DNA of 64,000 bases from Epilithonimonas zeae (GTDB lineage: Bacteria > Bacteroidota > Bacteroidia > Flavobacteriales > Weeksellaceae). The position numbers and the translations under genes are program-made. The DNA lies in NCBI RefSeq assembly GCF_023278365.1, contig NZ_CP075338.1, positions 3,286,001 to 3,350,000 on the forward strand, in the 5' to 3' direction. The notes beneath the pieces are model-generated. The model was not told where the DNA came from. It did not search any database and was given only the letters and a program-made list of their open reading frames with translations. Position 1 is the stretch's first letter, and each line of letters starts with the position of its first letter. Shown piece by piece: positions 8,127 to 15,686 of the stretch.

Positions 8127-9236
8127 TTATTTTTTCTTAGGCGAGCAACCAGCCATCGTCGTGATTTTCACAGCTTCGGTTGGTGGCAAATTGGTGTTTC
8201 TTTCTACAAGGCTCTCAACCATATTTTGAGCAGTTTTGGTGTAGATGTCAGAGATTTTAGAATTTTCCTGCAAAGCAGCTGGTCTTCCTACATCTCCGGC
8301 TTCTCTGATACTTTGAATCAAAGGAATCTCTCCCAAAACCGGAATTCCTAAATCCTCCGCCATAAACTGAGCGCCCTGTTTTCCAAAGATATAATATTTA
8401 TTCTCAGGAAGCTCTTCCGGGGTGAAATAAGCCATATTTTCTATCAATCCCAAAACCGGAATGTTGATGCTTTCCATATTGAACATTGCGATTCCCTTTC
8501 TTACATCGGCCAATGCAACGTGTTGAGGCGTACTCACAATCACAGCGCCTGTTACCGGCACTTCCTGAATAATAGAAAGATGAATGTCCCCAGTTCCCGG
8601 AGGAAGGTCAATCAAAAGGAAATCCAATTCTCCCCAATCTGCATCACGAATCATCTGATTCAATGCTTTGGAAGCCATTGGTCCTCTCCAAACTACAGCC
8701 TGGTTAGCACCTGAAAAATATCCAATCGATAACATCTTCACACCGTAATTCTCTATGGGTTTCATCAGATTTCTACCGTTCACTTCTACAGAAATTGGTT
8801 TTTGACCTTCTGTGTCAAGCATTGTAGGAACAGATGGTCCGTAGATATCCGCATCCAATAATCCAACTTTGAAACCCATTTTTGCCAACGTAACTGCCAG
8901 GTTTGCAGAAACTGTGGATTTTCCAACACCACCTTTTCCGGATGCAATAGCAATGATATTCTGAATTCCAGGAATTTGTTTTCCTTTAATTTCATTGGTT
9001 GGAGGCGTTGCAGGCAATTCAGGAGAAACGATTTTCAATTTCAAATTGATATGTTCTCCGAATTCTGAAGCAAAAGCTTGTTTCATAGCAACTTCCAATT
9101 TTTTTTTCTCGTGCATCGCAGGCGAGTGAGACGTCATATCGATATATACATCATCGCCCATCACTTGGAAATTACTTACCAGGTCATCCACTTCTATCTC
9201 TTTCAGAAAATCCTGAACTTTTGATTTCGTCAGCAT
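8127..9236 (-). CDS. Mrp/ApbC family P-loop ATPase, Fe-S cluster carrier
   Basis: A 369-residue cytoplasmic ATPase of the Mrp/NBP35 family that loads Fe-S clusters on apoproteins. Domains: N-terminal DUF59/MIP18-like (about 1-85), then a ParA-like P-loop domain with Walker A ASGKGGVGKST (about 98-108), YGPSVPTMLD, and Walker B-like LLIDLPPGTGD. The C-terminus ends MAGCSPKKK with one Cys, in place of the CxxC pair found in many Mrp proteins; this is common in the phylum as far as I recall. It is the first gene of the mrp-nfu operon. A minus-strand TAATTTTG box at 9263-9270 is a candidate promoter element. Confidence 0.93.
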   Translation of the reverse strand: MLTKSKVQDFLKEIEVDDLVSNFQVMGDDVYIDMTSHSPAMHEKKKLEVAMKQAFASEFGEHINLKLKIVSPELPATPPTNEIKGKQIPGIQNIIAIASGKGGVGKSTVSANLAVTLAKMGFKVGLLDADIYGPSVPTMLDTEGQKPISVEVNGRNLMKPIENYGVKMLSIGYFSGANQAVVWRGPMASKALNQMIRDADWGELDFLLIDLPPGTGDIHLSIIQEVPVTGAVIVSTPQHVALADVRKGIAMFNMESINIPVLGLIENMAYFTPEELPENKYYIFGKQGAQFMAEDLGIPVLGEIPLIQSIREAGDVGRPAALQENSKISDIYTKTAQNMVESLVERNTNLPPTEAVKITTMAGCSPKKK

Positions 9237-9430
9237 AAAATTTATTATTCTTTAAGTGGCTACAAAATTACGGATTTTAAAATTAATTTAGAATTAATTG
9301 AATTTATGATTTTGTCTATGCTGATGATTTTTAACAGGGTTTTTGAGTAGCAGGGTTTGAGCGTTTTAGTGTTCGAGAAATTAATGATAAGGTAAAAACT
9401 CGCATACTCTCAAACTCTCCAACTCATTTT

Positions 9431-9540
9431 AGGAGCCGGGAATCTGCTGTCCACTATATCTTTTTTGTTTTGCGAACATTTTGTCATCGATAGAAGCTGA
9501 CATCAAAAAACAAAAAAGGATGCCGTTCCCATCAGGGCTA
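9431..9540 (+). repeat. Dispersed repeat R6 (arm type B)
   Basis: Left arm AGGAGCCGGGAATCTGCTGT, centre CTTTTTTGTTTTG ... CAAAAAACAAAAAAG, right arm GGATGCCGTTCCCATCAGGG. AGCC and GGGAA on the left can pair with GGCT and TTCCC on the right. The left arm recurs in R7 (11289) and the right arm in R8 (38384). Confidence 0.7.
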
Positions 9541-9660
9541 TGGATTTAGTCCACCGATTTTAACTTCGTCTACAAAACGCAATTTCGTCATTCTGAAAGA
9601 AACCCAACGAAGTGGTTCGACGAAGTCAATCTCAGCCTATTATGGAGTTTGAATTTATAA

Positions 9661-9685
9661 AGTCTTCGAGAGCCTCAGACTGACA
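9661..9685 (+). repeat. Short dispersed repeat S2
   Basis: AGTCTTCGAGAGCCTCAGAC followed by TGACA; one base differs from the copy at 25943-25967. Confidence 0.65.
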
Positions 9686-9714
9686 TTCGTGAAAGAAGAA
9701 CTATTAATATCAAA

Positions 9715-9739
9715 ATGTCAAACTGAGCGGAGTCGAAGT
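9715..9739 (-). repeat. Short dispersed repeat S3 (GAGCGGAGTCGAAG type)
   Basis: TGTCAAACTGAGCGGAGTCG then AAGTA on the plus strand. It shares TGAGCGGAGTCGAAG with 45998-46024. It lies 17 nt from the end of the serine hydrolase gene. Confidence 0.6.
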
Positions 9740-9755
9740 ATTTTTTTAATTTAGA

Positions 9756-11204
9756 TTAATCAATTCTCAACGTCAGATTATTATCATTCGGATTCCCATT
9801 CGTGTTGAGTGCGCTGTAAGGCGTCGTAAACCAACCATTTTTGTTCATCACAAATCTGAACTCATAAGTCTTTCCTTTCTCGAATAGAGATTTAGGCAAA
9901 ACCAATTCAAAAGTATTCTTGTCTTTGGCAATCATTTGATACATTGTATTAGCAGGATTCCAATCGTTGAATGAACCAGCAACAGCCATTTTCGTTATCG
10001 CTTCAGCATTTAAATTTTTAGGAACATTATAATTGAAAATTACTTTATCATTTTCAATTCTATAACCATAAATTTCCTTTTTAATATTAGGTTTATTAAT
10101 AATTTCAGAAGCAACTGATTCTTCCCTTGACCAATACGGATTTGCTAATTGTTTATCAATCAATCCTGCAATATGATTGACTATAAAATAAAGTGGGGGA
10201 AAAGAATTGTATTTGTAGCCGTTCGACATAAAAATGATTGACAAATCATTATCAGGAAAAATACTGTAAGCATTTATGTTTCCGCCGGAAAAACCATAAG
10301 ACGTTACATTTCCAGTTTTGGTAATTTCCCAACCGTGCGCAAAAATATCTTGTTTATTGGTATAATCAAAAGGTTTCCACATCAACTTTTTTGTTTGATC
10401 TGTGAGGAATTTGTTGGTGTCAAGATTAATGCTCCATTGCAAGAAATCTGGAAGCGAAATTGCTAGTCCATTGGCTGGATGCGCCCTCAAACCACCAACG
10501 TGTGTAGATTTATTAAACTGTTTCAAAGAATCATTATATCTGTAAAGTTGGATTCGATTAGGGATTTCTTCAAGAGAATTGGAATTGATTATGATTTTGT
10601 TCTTCGCATCAGAAAACTGATTTTTCAGAACAAAATCTTCAAATTTTTGTCCACTTATCCTTTCAATAATCATTGCTAACATCATATAATTAGTCTGATT
10701 ATAACTATATTGATTTCCCGTCTCAAACTCCATTTTTTCTTTGGATAGTCGTTCAAAAACTTCAGAGTTGGAAATGTTTGTAGGCAAATTATGACGCTCA
10801 AAATCGGGAATGCCAGATGAATGCGACAATAGGTTTTTTATTTTCACATCTTGCCACTCTTTTGGAAGATTATCAAGATATTTTGAAATGTTATCTTCCA
10901 AAGACAATTGACCTTTCTCAATCAATTGGAAAACGGCAATATTGGTAATTAGTTTCGTCGTAGAATAAACTCTGAAAAGAGAATTAGCATCTACTTTCTT
11001 CTCAGACTCTAGGTTTTCTCTGCCATAATATTTTTGAAAAATAATTTTATCATTTTTGACAACACCAACCGCCATACCAGGAATTTCAAAAGTTTTCATC
11101 ACTTCGGTTAGGTAATTGTCGATGGCTTTTGTCTGTTGTGTTTTTTGACAAAATCCTAAAAATGAAATATTTAAGAATAATAGAATTAAGAATGCTTGTT
11201 TCAT
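9756..11204 (-). CDS. Secreted beta-lactamase-fold serine hydrolase with C-terminal glycogen-binding-like domain
   Basis: A 482-residue exported protein. Signal peptide 1-19 (ending GFCQ). The serine hydrolase/class C beta-lactamase-like domain (about 24-345) has SxxK in YSTTK, the second motif in QYSYN, and an HGW segment in the place of the KTG box. After a linker (about 350-395), the C-terminal 85 residues (MAVAGSFNDWNP ... YEFRFVMNKNGWFTTPY) look like a CBM48/AMPK-type glycogen-binding domain. The hydrolase domain probably acts on peptide or ester bonds rather than beta-lactams. The fusion is uncommon to my knowledge. It lies alone between repeat-rich spacers. The substrate is unknown. 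Confidence 0.85.
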   Translation of the reverse strand: MKQAFLILLFLNISFLGFCQKTQQTKAIDNYLTEVMKTFEIPGMAVGVVKNDKIIFQKYYGRENLESEKKVDANSLFRVYSTTKLITNIAVFQLIEKGQLSLEDNISKYLDNLPKEWQDVKIKNLLSHSSGIPDFERHNLPTNISNSEVFERLSKEKMEFETGNQYSYNQTNYMMLAMIIERISGQKFEDFVLKNQFSDAKNKIIINSNSLEEIPNRIQLYRYNDSLKQFNKSTHVGGLRAHPANGLAISLPDFLQWSINLDTNKFLTDQTKKLMWKPFDYTNKQDIFAHGWEITKTGNVTSYGFSGGNINAYSIFPDNDLSIIFMSNGYKYNSFPPLYFIVNHIAGLIDKQLANPYWSREESVASEIINKPNIKKEIYGYRIENDKVIFNYNVPKNLNAEAITKMAVAGSFNDWNPANTMYQMIAKDKNTFELVLPKSLFEKGKTYEFRFVMNKNGWFTTPYSALNTNGNPNDNNLTLRID

Positions 11205-11288
11205 TAATTATTGGTTTACGACATAAAGACAACTATGAGCTTTGATTTGTTACATCTAATTTCGCGAAAATCAAACTTTGAATTTTCA

Positions 11289-11374
11289 AGAGCCGGGAAC
11301 CTGCTGTCCGCTACAATTCCTCGCGCTTAGCTTTTCCCATCGCTTGCTGTGGAATTTCCACTACCATCAGGGCA
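11289..11374 (+). repeat. Dispersed repeat R7 (arm type B)
   Basis: Left arm AGAGCCGGGAACCTGCTGTC matches R6 at nearly every base. The right part keeps only CATCAGGGC. The centre (TTCCTCGCGC ... TGTGGAA) differs from the poly-T/poly-A centres of other copies. Confidence 0.65.
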
Positions 11375-11394
11375 AGGGATTCCCACTTCTTTCT

Positions 11395-11430
11395 AGCCTT
11401 GTCAAGGTTCAAAACCTTGACAAGGCTTTT
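11395..11430. terminator. Strong hairpin, possible terminator
   Basis: Perfect 15-bp arms AGCCTTGTCAAGGTT / AACCTTGACAAGGCT with a 3-nt loop, then TTTT on the plus side. It lies 55 nt beyond the end of the 11485-12042 gene. The U-run is short, so termination is likely but not certain. Confidence 0.5.
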
Positions 11431-11484
11431 CTGTAAACGAATTTTTTAAGCGATACTTTATTTTCAGATGTTTACATATTAATA

Positions 11485-12042
11485 TTATAATACAACTAAC
11501 TCCGATATATTACCAGAATCTGAGACTCCAACTAGTTCTAAAATTTCTTTAGGAATACATTCTTTATTGAAAAAAGATTGAACTTTTTCATCATCCATAT
11601 TCTTCCGTAAACTAGAATCTGCTATTGGAACCCAAAAATTTAATCCTCCATTCCTGACTTTAATCTCTTCTGAAAAAAATAAATATTGTTCTTTAAACTT
11701 TATTTCAAAATTATAGCCATAATATTCTGTAAATATATTTGTTGCTTCAATATATTCTGTCAAGTATTCATTAATTAGTGATAACTTATCAAAAATTATT
11801 TGTCCTTGTTTTTCTTCATCATTTACTAAATAATTCCAAGCTATTTCTAGTACGTCTTTAAAAATCAGGAATGAAAAATCTAATTTATCATATCTTTTGA
11901 TTTTAGGATGAACAAATTGAATATCAAATATCTCAAGATTTATATAAGGAATTATCAGGTTATTTTTGAAAATGAATATATTTTTATTATAGGATTCTGA
12001 AGTATTGACTTCGAAAATTTCATTTTTTGCACCAATGATCAT
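11485..12042 (-). CDS. Hypothetical protein, no recognised domain
   Basis: A 185-residue protein with no signal peptide or membrane segment, rich in Phe, Ile, Asn and Glu. The N-terminal third is beta-like (IFIFKNNLIIPYINLEIFD), the middle is helical (FDKLSLINEYLTEYIEATN). Codon use looks more A+T-rich than in neighbouring genes. This sort of orphan small protein beside repeats is often accessory DNA (for example an immunity-like protein), but nothing here shows that. It starts at ATG 12042 and lies 43 nt from the symporter gene upstream. I do not recognise a family. Confidence 0.65.
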   Translation of the reverse strand: MIIGAKNEIFEVNTSESYNKNIFIFKNNLIIPYINLEIFDIQFVHPKIKRYDKLDFSFLIFKDVLEIAWNYLVNDEEKQGQIIFDKLSLINEYLTEYIEATNIFTEYYGYNFEIKFKEQYLFFSEEIKVRNGGLNFWVPIADSSLRKNMDDEKVQSFFNKECIPKEILELVGVSDSGNISELVVL

Positions 12043-12084
12043 CTTAATTCGTTTTTAAAATTATCATTAATTATTATTTTCATC

Positions 12085-13320
12085 CTAACTCTCCAACTGC
12101 CCTTCCCATTTACTCACAGCAGAAGTAGCCAAAGCATTTCCAAGAACATTCGTCATACTTCTTCCCATATCGCAGAAATGGTCGATTGGTAAAATCAAGG
12201 CAATCCCCTCAACTGGAATATCAAACATTCCGCAAGCTGCAACAATGATGACAAGACTCGCTCTCGGAACACCTGCTATTCCTTTACTCGTTAACATCAA
12301 GACCAAAAGCATTATAATTTGTTGCCCGAGAGGCATATCAATACCGTAAATCTGAGCAATGAAAATCGAAGCAAACGTCATATACATCATACTTCCGTCC
12401 AGATTGAAAGAATATCCCAATGGCAAAATAAAAGAAACAATCCTGTTGTTGCATCCGAATCTCTCCAATTCTTCTACCAACTTAGGGAAAACCGCTTCAG
12501 AACTGGTTGTGGAAAATGCAATCAACAAAGGTTCTTTTATTCTTCTCAACAAATCGAAAAGACGGTTGCCAAGAATCATATATCCAACTAACAAAAGTAC
12601 AACCCACAGAACACCAAGCGCAAAAAAGAAATCGCGAAGATAAATTGCATAAACTTTGAAAATTGTAAATCCATTGGTTGCAACCACCGCAGATATCGCT
12701 CCGAAAACGCCCAAAGGTGCCACCCACATTATGTAGCCTACCATTTTCAAAATAGCATGAGCGATAATATCCAATCCTTTGATAACTGGTTTTGTGTATT
12801 CTTCGCCCATTGCGGATAAAGCAATCCCAAACATTACGGAGAATATCACAATTTGCAAGACTTCATTAGTCGCAAATGCCTCGAATAAACTCTTTGGAAT
12901 GATGTGTTTTACGAAATCTTCCATCGTAAAACCTTTACTGTTATTTACGATTTCGGAAGCGGAAGAAGTGTCCTGGATTGGTAACTTGGTCACGTGACCT
13001 GGTTCCAGCCAATTCACTAGAACCAAACCGATTAATAAGGAAACTAAGGAAGCGGATATGAACCAAAGCATTGCTTTTGTCCCGACACGACCCACCATTT
13101 TGATGTCGCCCATTTTTGCAATCCCAACTACCAACGTTGAGAAAACCAAAGGCGCAATGATCATCTGAATCAATCGGATAAAAACTGTTCCCAACAATTT
13201 GATGTTTTGAGCGAATTCTTCCTTAGAATCCGGATAGGTTGTGTGGACAATTCCTCCTAAAACAACACCCAAAATCAATGCGAAAATAATCGCGAAAAAC
13301 AGTTTATTCTGACCTTTCAT
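12085..13320 (-). CDS. Dicarboxylate/amino acid:cation symporter (DAACS family)
   Basis: Inner-membrane secondary transporter that takes up C4-dicarboxylates or acidic amino acids with Na+ or H+. From ATG at 13320 it has 411 residues; a TTG 24 nt upstream would add eight unlikely residues. About eight membrane helices and two re-entrant loops are expected. Family motifs are visible: the serine-rich AFSTTSSEAVFP in hairpin 1, NLDGSMMYM in place of NMDGT in helix 7, and the C-terminal CDMGRSMTNVLGNALA with substrate-binding Asp, Arg and Asn. GltP-type and DctA-type members cannot be told apart by eye. It is monocistronic. Confidence 0.92.
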   Translation of the reverse strand: MKGQNKLFFAIIFALILGVVLGGIVHTTYPDSKEEFAQNIKLLGTVFIRLIQMIIAPLVFSTLVVGIAKMGDIKMVGRVGTKAMLWFISASLVSLLIGLVLVNWLEPGHVTKLPIQDTSSASEIVNNSKGFTMEDFVKHIIPKSLFEAFATNEVLQIVIFSVMFGIALSAMGEEYTKPVIKGLDIIAHAILKMVGYIMWVAPLGVFGAISAVVATNGFTIFKVYAIYLRDFFFALGVLWVVLLLVGYMILGNRLFDLLRRIKEPLLIAFSTTSSEAVFPKLVEELERFGCNNRIVSFILPLGYSFNLDGSMMYMTFASIFIAQIYGIDMPLGQQIIMLLVLMLTSKGIAGVPRASLVIIVAACGMFDIPVEGIALILPIDHFCDMGRSMTNVLGNALATSAVSKWEGQLES

Positions 13321-13693
13321 AACTTTTAAATATTTTGAACACAAAGTCCACGGAGATTTACTTTTATCACAATGTTTTTAAGGCTCAGAAAGGAGTAAAC
13401 ATAATTCTTATCTAAGCGAAGTGTCTTCGTGAACTCTTTAGCATTATTCTGTAAAATTCTTTGTGGGCTTGTGTTCCAATTACATTAAACAATTTTTTCA
13501 ATATAAATTGAAACTGAACAAAACTAATATTTTTGAGAGAATAACCACTAATATTTTAAATTAATATTAAGACAATCAATCAAAAACACACGATTCTCAT
13601 CAATAAAAATAAAATAGCATTCACGCACAGTTAAGATTAGAATTCGTTCTTTGTATAAATCTGATTGTGAATGAAATCAAATTCAAGGACGAT
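13321..13693. other. Gene-free spacer with a long imperfect palindrome (E1)
   Basis: No gene seen. GAACACAAAGTCCACGGAG at 13338-13356 is nearly the reverse complement of CTTTGTGGGCTTGTGTTCC at 13459-13477, so 13338-13477 could fold into a long hairpin. The rest (to 13693) is A+T-rich DNA upstream of the phosphoesterase gene. Confidence 0.6.
13338..13477. repeat. Long imperfect palindrome E1
   Basis: Terminal arms pair over about 18 bp with one indel. The inside also contains TTCGTG/CGAAG type pieces. Composition and arm motif (cACAAAG / CTTTGTg) resemble E2 and E3 below. Confidence 0.55.
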
Positions 13694-14518
13694 ATGAAAA
13701 GGGATGTGGAAATCGTCATTATTTCTGATGTACATCTTGGAACTTACGGTTGCAAGGCGAAAGAGCTATTGAGATACCTAAACTCTATCCGTCCCAAAAC
13801 TTTGATTTTGAACGGCGATATCATCGACATCTGGCAGTTCAAGAAATCTTATTTTCCGAAGTCTCATTTGAAAGTGGTTAAAAAGTTAATATCGTTTGCA
13901 ACCAAAGAATCCGAGGTTTTTTACATCACTGGAAATCACGATGAAGCGTTTAGGAATTTCACAGATTTCGAATTAGGAAAACTGAAGCTTTGTAACAAAC
14001 ACGTTCTGAAACTGGGCGATAAAAAAGCCTGGATTTTTCACGGTGATGTTTTTGATGCATCGGTTCAGCATTCCAAATGGATTGCAAAATTAGGAGGAAA
14101 AGGTTACGACTTGCTGATTGCGATTAATAATCTCGTGAATTGGTTTCTTGAGAAAATTGGCAGAGAGAAATATTCATTCTCCAAAAAAATCAAGAATAAT
14201 GTCAAAAAAGCTGTTAAGTATATCGGTGATTTTGAATTGACAGCTTCTGAATTGGCAATTGAAAATGATTTTGATTATGTGATTTGCGGACATATTCATC
14301 AGCCTCAAATCCGGGAAGTAGTTGGTAAAAAAGGAAAATGTATGTATCTGAATTCTGGAGACTGGGTAGAAAATCTTTCGGCTTTGGAATATCATAATGG
14401 CGACTGGAAACTTTTCGTTTACGAGGAGGAAAAACATACTCTTATGGATGAAGAACCGGAGGAAATGAAAGAAATAGACAGTGCAGAGCTGATGAAAATC
14501 GTGACTCAGATTGTTTAA
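13694..14518 (+). CDS. UDP-2,3-diacylglucosamine diphosphatase-like metallophosphoesterase
   Basis: Calcineurin-like phosphoesterase of 274 residues. The dinuclear-metal motifs are in order: ISDVHLG, NGDIIDIW, TGNHDE, HGDVFD, and CGHIHQP near the end of the domain. In Bacteroidota this family is annotated as LpxH-like, cleaving UDP-2,3-diacylglucosamine to lipid X in lipid A synthesis. I start at ATG 13694 (MKRDVEIV); a GTG at 13667 would add nine residues. The following gene, 156 nt on, is a MurG-like glycosyltransferase, which fits an envelope-lipid role, though substrate specificity is not shown by the sequence. Confidence 0.85.
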   Translation: MKRDVEIVIISDVHLGTYGCKAKELLRYLNSIRPKTLILNGDIIDIWQFKKSYFPKSHLKVVKKLISFATKESEVFYITGNHDEAFRNFTDFELGKLKLCNKHVLKLGDKKAWIFHGDVFDASVQHSKWIAKLGGKGYDLLIAINNLVNWFLEKIGREKYSFSKKIKNNVKKAVKYIGDFELTASELAIENDFDYVICGHIHQPQIREVVGKKGKCMYLNSGDWVENLSALEYHNGDWKLFVYEEEKHTLMDEEPEEMKEIDSAELMKIVTQIV

Positions 14519-14526
14519 TTTTTTAC

Positions 14527-14637
14527 AATCGCAAAGGTGGAAAATGAAATAAACTAACTTTTAAATCGCAAATTTCCTAGTCGTACTTTGCGACTTATAG
14601 TATAAAAATTTAAAAAAATAATTGCGTCTTTGCGATT
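14527..14637. repeat. Nested palindrome E3 between phosphoesterase and glycosyltransferase
   Basis: AATCGCAAAG (14527-14536) pairs perfectly with CTTTGCGATT (14628-14637); inside, TCGCAAA (14566-14572) pairs with TTTGCGA (14587-14593). It fills the 156-nt gap. Confidence 0.55.
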
Positions 14638-14674
14638 AAAATAAAAACACAAATATTTAATTTTTTAAATCCTT

Positions 14675-15643
14675 ATGAAAATATTATACGCCTTTCAAGG
14701 AACAGGAAACGGACATCTTGCCAGAGCTCAGGAAATTATTCCGATTTTGAAGAAACATGCATTGGTAGATACTTTAATCAGTGGACATCAGACTCAACTG
14801 AAGTCCGATTTTGATATCGATTACCGGTTCAAAGGCGTGTCCTTGCTTTACAATAAAACAGGTGGTTTGTCTTACAAAAAAACTTTGCTGGAGAATAATT
14901 TCTGCAAAGCTGCGAAAGTAATTAAAGATTTGGATTTGAGTGCGTATGATTTAATAATCAATGATTTTGAACCTTTGACAGGCTGGGCAGCAAAACTAAG
15001 GAATCTTCCTATTATAGAATTGAGCCATCAGGCTTCTTTAACATTTAAAGAAACACCGAAGCCAGAGAAAAAAGATTGGTTTGGAGATTTTATCCTGAAA
15101 CATTATGTGCCTTGCGAAAAGAAAATCGGATTCCATTTTGAAAATTATAACTCCCATATCAAAAAGCCGGTTATCCGACAAAAAATTAGAAAACTGAATC
15201 CTGAAAATAAAGGTCATTATTTGGTTTATCTACCAAGCTTTTCTGATGAGGTCATCACAAATTTTCTGACAAGAATCGATGTTCAGTGGAAAGTTTTTTC
15301 CAAATATGCCAAGCAACATCAGAAATTCAGCAACGTAGAAATCTTCCCGATTGATGAGAGAAAATACCTGGAACTGTTCGAATCTTGCGAAGGAATCCTA
15401 TGTAATGCAGGTTTTGAAACGCCGGCTGAGGCACTGTTTATGCACAAAAAACTATTCGTCATCCCAATCGAAAATCAATATGAGCAGGAGTGTAATGCTT
15501 TTGCGTTAGACAGATTAGGTGTTGCGAATTCGGAAAAATTGGATCCAATTAAAATTCGTGAATGGATTAATTCTGACCAATTAATCGAGGTGGATTATCC
15601 GGATAATATCGAAAGTATTTTGACAAAAGAGGTTTTGTATTGA
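14675..15643 (+). CDS. MurG-like (GT-B) glycosyltransferase family protein
   Basis: A 322-residue GT-B fold protein. The N-terminus has the glycine-rich GTGNGHLARA loop (about 9-18) of MurG/MGDG-synthase-like enzymes, and the C-terminal domain has CNAGFETPAEAL (about 247-258), the nucleotide-sugar binding helix region. It has no membrane segment and probably acts at the inner face of the membrane on a lipid acceptor. It follows the LpxH-like gene in the same direction; the intervening palindrome may separate transcripts. Donor and acceptor are unknown. Confidence 0.82.
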   Translation: MKILYAFQGTGNGHLARAQEIIPILKKHALVDTLISGHQTQLKSDFDIDYRFKGVSLLYNKTGGLSYKKTLLENNFCKAAKVIKDLDLSAYDLIINDFEPLTGWAAKLRNLPIIELSHQASLTFKETPKPEKKDWFGDFILKHYVPCEKKIGFHFENYNSHIKKPVIRQKIRKLNPENKGHYLVYLPSFSDEVITNFLTRIDVQWKVFSKYAKQHQKFSNVEIFPIDERKYLELFESCEGILCNAGFETPAEALFMHKKLFVIPIENQYEQECNAFALDRLGVANSEKLDPIKIREWINSDQLIEVDYPDNIESILTKEVLY

Positions 15644-15686
15644 TTAAATCAAATAGTCACAATAGATTTTATTTACAAAAATAAAA

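Larger units (their letters stand above)
9237..9755. other. Gene-free 519-bp spacer full of repeats
   Basis: No credible gene. From left to right: mrp promoter region, a GTTTGAG/CTCAAAC imperfect palindrome (about 9353-9416), repeat R6 (9431-9540), a block with CCCAACGAAGTGGTTC (9603-9618) that recurs at 24731-24746, and short repeats S2 and S3. Confidence 0.7.
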
